From contig NC_133167.1 in NCBI RefSeq assembly GCF_040802235.1, forward strand, positions 16,298,501-16,362,500: a stretch of 64,000 nucleotides of DNA, in the 5' to 3' direction. The position numbers and the translations under genes are program-made. The DNA comes from Manis javanica (Eukaryota; Chordata; Mammalia; Pholidota; Manidae). Shown piece after piece: positions 59,611-64,000 of the stretch; position 1 is the stretch's first letter; the number at the start of each line of letters is the position of its first letter. The notes under the pieces are model-generated. The model was not told where the DNA came from and made no database searches. It saw only the letters and a program-made list of their open reading frames with translations.

Positions 59611-60089
59611 TAAACCAAATCAGCATTACAGGATATGTTAAAGGTACTGCTGCTGTCAATGGAAATGTTCCTAAGGCTAAATAATTTCTCCAGTGAAAAT
59701 TAACTTACAGTAAAGGTAGTAGACAAATTACTTACCAAGCAAGTACAATATTAAAACAAAAGGAAAGTAGTAAAGCCAACTATACACAAAATCAGCCAAA
59801 GGATACACAAAAAGTGCAGATAATAACATCTAATATATAAAGTGTGAAGGAAGAAGAAAAAAGAAATACTTTTAGATTGTGTTTGAAATAGAGCAATTAT
59901 CAACAATATAGACTGTTATACAGTCAAGAAGCTATCCTTGAACCTTATGGTAACCACAGACCTAAAGCCTATAATAAATACACAAAAAATTTAAAAAGAG
60001 AAGTCGAACCACAATACTAAAGAATACAAGAGAAGAGTATAAGAATGGAAGAAAGGAACAGAGAGGTGTTATAGAAACAATAAAATGGC

Positions 60090-62381
60090 AGTAAGTACAT
60101 ACCTATCAAAAATTACCTTAAATGTAAAATAGACTGAATGCACCAATCAGAAGACATGGAGTGGCAGAATGGATAAAGAAACAAGACCCATCTATATGCT
60201 GCTTGCAAATGACTCATTTCAGACCCAAAGACATACACAGACTAAAAGTGAAGGAGTGGAAAAAGATATTTTGTGCAAATAACAGGGAGAAAAAAGCAAG
60301 AGTAGAGGTACTTCTATCAGACAAAATATATTTCAAAACAAAGAAAGTAAGAAGAAAGAATGAAGGACATTACATAATGATAAAGGGGTCAATCCAACAA
60401 AAGGATATAACCATTACATATATGCATCCAACATAGGAGCATCTAAATATGTAAAACAAATACTAACAGAATTAAAGGGAGAAAATAAATTGCAACACAT
60501 TCATTTTAGGAGACTTTAACACACCACTCACATCAATAAATCAACCAGATGGAAAATAAATAAGTAAACAGGGGCACTGAACAATACATTAGATCAGATG
60601 GACTTAACAGATATCTGCAGAACATTCCACCCAAAAGCAGCAGGGTACACATTTTTCTCAAGAGTACATGGAATGTTCTCCAGAATAGATCACAAACTAG
60701 GCCACAAGAAGAGCCTCAATAAATTCAAAAAGATTGAAATAGTAACAAGGAATTTCTCAGACCACAGTGGTATAAAATTAGAAATAAATTAGACAAAGAA
60801 AACAAAAAATCCTGTAAACACATGGATGCTAAACAACATGTTTCTAAATAATCAATGAATCAATGAACAAATTAAAACAAATCAAGCAATACATGGAGAC
60901 AAAAATTGAACAGTCCGTTATTTGTGGGACACCGCAAAAGCAGTTCTAAGAGGGAAGTACATAGCAATACAGGCTGACCTCAGGAAACAAGAACAATCCC
61001 AAATAAACAGTCTAAACTCACAATTAAAGACTAGAAGAAGAACAAATGAAGCCCAAAATTAGTGGGGGGACATAATAAAGATCAGAGCAGAAATAAATAA
61101 AATAAAGAAGAATAAAACAATAGAAAAAAATCAATGAAACCAAGAGCTGATTCTTTGAGAAAATAAACAAAATAGAGAAACCACTAGCCAAACTTATCAA
61201 GAAAAAAATAAGAGAGTACAAAAATAAACTAAATCAGAAATGAGGAGTAGTAACAATGGATACCACAAAAATAGAGAATTATTAAAGAATACTATGAAAA
61301 ATAACACACCAAAAAATTGGACAATCTAGAAGAAATGGAAAAACTCCCAGAAAAATGCAACCATCTGAGACTGACCCAGGAAGAAACAGAAAATCTGAAC
61401 AAATAATCAGCAATGAAATTGAATTTGTAATCAAAACACTACCAACAAACAAAATTCCATAACCAGATGGCTTCACAGCTGAATTCTACCAAACATTTAA
61501 AGAAGAGCTAATACCCATCCTTCTTAAAGGATTCCAAAAAGTAGAAGAGGAGGGAATACTTCCAAACTCATTCTGAGGACACATACTCTAATACTAAGAC
61601 AAAGACACAACAAAAAAAGAAAATTATAGACCAATATCTCTAATGAACATAGACGCAAAAATCCTCAACAAAATATTAGGAAACTGAATTCAAAAATACA
61701 TCAAAAGATCATCCATCATGACCAAGTGGGATTTATTCCAAGGATGCAAGGATGGTACAATATTTGTAAACAAATCAATATCATACACCACATTAACAAA
61801 AAGGATAAAAGCCACATGATCATCTCAATAGATGCTGAAAATGCATTTGACAAAATTCAACATCCATTCATGATAAAAGCTCTCAACAAAATGGGTATAG
61901 AGGGTACATACCTCAACATTATAAAGGTCATAGCAAACCCACAGCTAACATCATAATTAATGGTGAAAAGCTGAAAACTCTTCCTCTAAGATCAGGAATA
62001 AAACAAGGATGTCCACTCTCACCACTTCTATTCAACATAGTACTGGAGGTCCTAGCATGGCAATCAGACAACGCAAAAAGATGAAAGGCATCCAAACTGG
62101 TAAGGAAGAAGTTAAACTGTCACTATTTGCAGATGACATGATATCATGCATAGAAAACCCTAAAGACTCCACACAAAAAAACTATTAGAACTAAACTGGA
62201 CCAGCAAAATTGCAGGATACAAAATTAACACACAGAAATCTGTTGTGCTCCTATACACTAACAACAAAATATCAGAAAGAGAAAGCAGGAAAACAATTCC
62301 ACTTATAATTGCATCAAAAAATAAACAAAATACCTAGGAATAAACCTAACCAAGGAAGTGAAAGACCTGTACTCTGAAAAT
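60090..62381 (+). pseudogene. L1 ORF2 relic, copy C
   Basis: Endonuclease DNA is recognisable from 60,090 but the first catalytic motif is frame-shifted by an extra base near 60,127 ('aatgtaaaatagactg'). The catalytic Glu of 'QETHF' is changed: 60,161-60,436 reads 'LQMTHF'. The reverse-transcriptase part includes 61,726-61,956 and a 'tttgcagatgacatga' (FADD) stretch near 62,125. The frame is broken many times. It ends at 62,381 where the inverted piece begins. Confidence 0.85.
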
Positions 62382-62486
62382 AGAATTATGATGTTAACTG
62401 TGGGTTTGTAGTGTATGGCCTTTATTATGTTGAAGTACGTACCCTCTATTACACATTTTTTTGAGAGTTTTTATCATGAATGGATG
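62382..62486 (-). repeat. Inverted L1 ORF2 fragment inside copy C
   Basis: The reverse complement matches 61,861-61,965 of the same element with about ten differences over about 100 bp. Forward L1 sequence resumes at about 62,483, and the junction shares 'gatg'. The divergence is similar to that between neutral copies of the element's age, so it can have formed at insertion. Confidence 0.88.
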
Positions 62487-62842
62487 ATTTCACTTGTTTG
62501 TGAAATATAAATACAAAGCAAAACAGAAGGAACAAAACAGCAGCAGACTCACAGACACTGAGAAGTGACTAGTGGTTACCATGGGGAAGGGGTTAGGGTG
62601 GGAAGAGTGAGGGGGCTAAAGGGGCACAAAAATTCTCCATCATAATATAAGTGGGTCACGTACATGGTAGTACAGCGTGGAAAATACAGCCAATGATTCT
62701 GTAGTATCTTTCAGGGTTGACAGATAGTAACCACACTAGTGGGGGTGAGGATTTAATAATATGGGTAACTGTTGAACCACTGTGTTATATATTTGAAACC
62801 AGTGTGAAATTCTATGTCAATGATGCTTAAATAATAAAAGAA

Positions 62843-62856
62843 AGAAAGCCTTCGTG
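62843..62856. repeat. Right target-site duplication of L1 copy C
   Basis: 'agaaagccttcgtg' follows 'aataataaaaga' and matches 57,404-57,417 with one mismatch. Confidence 0.82.
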
Positions 62857-62869
62857 ATTCTGTGCAAAT

Positions 62870-63140
62870 CTCCCCTCTCCTTGCACCAACTGGCTCAGTT
62901 CAGACTGGAGGTCTCGTCACCCAGCAGAGGTCGCCAAATCCTCTTTTAATGAACTAGCAAGGAGGCAGCAAGCTGAGGTGGACCCTTCTGGAAAGCCTCC
63001 CCCACACAGCCTCACGGCCCCTCCGCCCTCCCCAAAGGGCATCTGTGCTTCCCGCACAGCACACTTGTCACTGTGTTACAGCTGTTGACACATTATTCTT
63101 CCCTCCAGACACTGTCCCCTTCATCCCGGTGCCTCCTGAA
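62870..63140 (+). mobile_element. L2 LINE fragment
   Basis: 'cttctggaaagcctccccca', 'cagcacacttgtcactgtgt' and 'tacagctgttgacacatta' follow the order of the L2 3' half. It probably continues the L2 interrupted at 57,404 by copy C. Confidence 0.6.
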
Positions 63141-63535
63141 ACCCATCACCTTATCTGGCTAAGAAGACACGTCATTGTTTACTGAATGTCTGCTATTTAA
63201 AGGCCACATTTTTCCAGGAAAAACTTCAATCTGTATTCCTAATATTAAAATAGTAACTATGACCTACAACTTTGCCAGAAAAGACACAGCCTCAAGTCCA
63301 CGCCTGGGCGGACTCGAATGACCTTGTCGCTAAAATGTCAGAAAGCCTGGAATCAAAAGGAGCTCCGCTTTTTCTCCTGCTGTTTCTCCCCCCAGACCTG
63401 GACTGGCCTGTCCAGCTGCAGGGCAGGAAGACTGTTGGCAGAAACCCCTCTCCAGCCAGCCTGGATCCTGGAAGCAAATGGCCCCGTGTGTTTTATTCCT
63501 GCCAGCCCCACTCAGGGACTTTCCAGGATTCACAA
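63141..63535. other. Unique sequence, no gene recognised
   Basis: A 132-codon frame (63,272-63,670) overlaps two others on both strands and shows no domain. I see no supported gene. Confidence 0.35.
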
Positions 63536-63539
63536 GGTC

Positions 63540-63900
63540 ATTTATTCAACAAGTGTTTGTGCCTGGCAACACTGGTGGAACACAGGACAGAGTCCCAGTC
63601 TTCAAAGAGGTTACATTTCAGAGAAATCAAAACCGGTAAACTAACAGATAAAGCAAATTATAAGTTTTGATGAATATTTTGAAGGAAATAAAAAGGAGGC
63701 TAAAATGAAGAACTGGAGGTTCATACTGTTAATCACCCTCGGTTTGGGTGACCAGGGAAGGCCTGTTGGAGGAGGTGACATTTAAGCTGGAGGAGCCAGC
63801 CCCTGCCTGCCGGGGACACAGGAGGGGAACATACTCCCTGGAGAGGGAACAGCACCCTGAGGCACCCTGAGGTGGGAAACAGCAAAGGGCATGGCCCTTC
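63540..63900 (+). mobile_element. Ancient interspersed repeat, family not assigned
   Basis: 'atttattcaacaagtgtttg', 'ggaaggcctgttggaggagg', 'tgacatttaagctggagga' and 'gagagggaacagcaccctga' are words of the same old family as 9,075 and 51,180. Confidence 0.55.
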
Positions 63901-64000
63901 TTTAAGGCCTGGGGCCTGGTGAATGAGGTAAAAAGAGACCAGAAGTGACTTTGTGGGGACGAAGCATGAGTGTGGTATGTATACTTAGGTGCATGAGTTC

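Larger units (their letters stand above)
57425..62842 (+). mobile_element. L1 with internal deletion and inversion, inactive (copy C)
   Basis: Order: 5'UTR from about 57,429 ('aaagatgtcagagtagtaag'), ORF1 at 58,763, ORF2 from about 60,090 to 62,381, a 105-bp inverted ORF2 piece, then the last part of ORF2 and the 3'UTR. About 1.4 kb of ORF2 between 'acctgtactctgaaaa' and 'atgatttcac' is missing by comparison with copy B. The 3'UTR is of the 'gaaccactgtgttatatatt' type shared with 37,335. Confidence 0.9.

Noticed and set aside
1..64000. CRISPR arrays, bacterial operons, phage or plasmid genes
   Set aside because: No regularly spaced direct repeats, Shine-Dalgarno-led gene series or prokaryotic gene families occur. 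The repeat content is mammalian throughout.

Overview
The window is nuclear DNA from a placental mammal. It contains mammal-specific fossil repeats: MIR, L2, MER5A, MER20, MLT1/MaLR LTRs and HAL1-like and L1M elements. On top of these lie several copies of a younger L1 lineage. I found no primate Alu, rodent B1/B2, carnivore CAN-SINE, ruminant Bov-tA or equine ERE. The younger L1 3'UTR (an 'acaaaacagcagcagactca' block, then a G-rich tract, then 'gttttt catgtgaaacctt') and the lack of young SINEs would suit a SINE-poor lineage such as pangolins. That taxon is a weak inference from memory, not a result. All repeat family names are assigned by recall of consensus sequences, not by a search.

I see no intact host gene and no convincing host exon, so the window is intergenic or deep intronic. 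Layout: 1-4.7 kb holds an MLT1 LTR, MER5A, MIR and unique DNA. At 4.7-6.9 kb an old L1M is split by a 5'-truncated L1 (copy A). 7-24 kb is unique DNA with MIR, L2, L1M and MLT1 fossils, a MIR broken in three, a 241-bp near-identical direct duplication, and a possible regulatory element near 21.2-21.5 kb. At 24.48-34.76 kb lies the most striking structure: a near full-length but dead L1 (copy B) runs directly into a 5'-truncated, frame-broken retrocopy of a POM121-family nucleoporin. One target-site duplication appears to flank the whole 10.3-kb unit. 35-57 kb holds MLT1, MIR, MER20, MER5A, L2 and HAL1/L1M fossils, between which lie unique blocks that look like candidate conserved non-coding sequence. 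At 57.4-62.85 kb another dead L1 (copy C), with a matching target-site duplication, carries a short internal inversion in place of about 1.4 kb of ORF2. 63-64 kb ends in L2 and another old repeat.

Nothing here is a working multi-gene system. The biology is that of L1 retrotransposition: mRNA capture, template switching, internal inversion and nested insertion. A few unique stretches may be regulatory. The most useful leads are the L1-POM121 chimera, its roughly 100-bp tandem array, the 36-nt ectopic in-frame insertion in the copy B reverse transcriptase region, the inversion in copy C, and the 99%-identical duplication at 22/23 kb.
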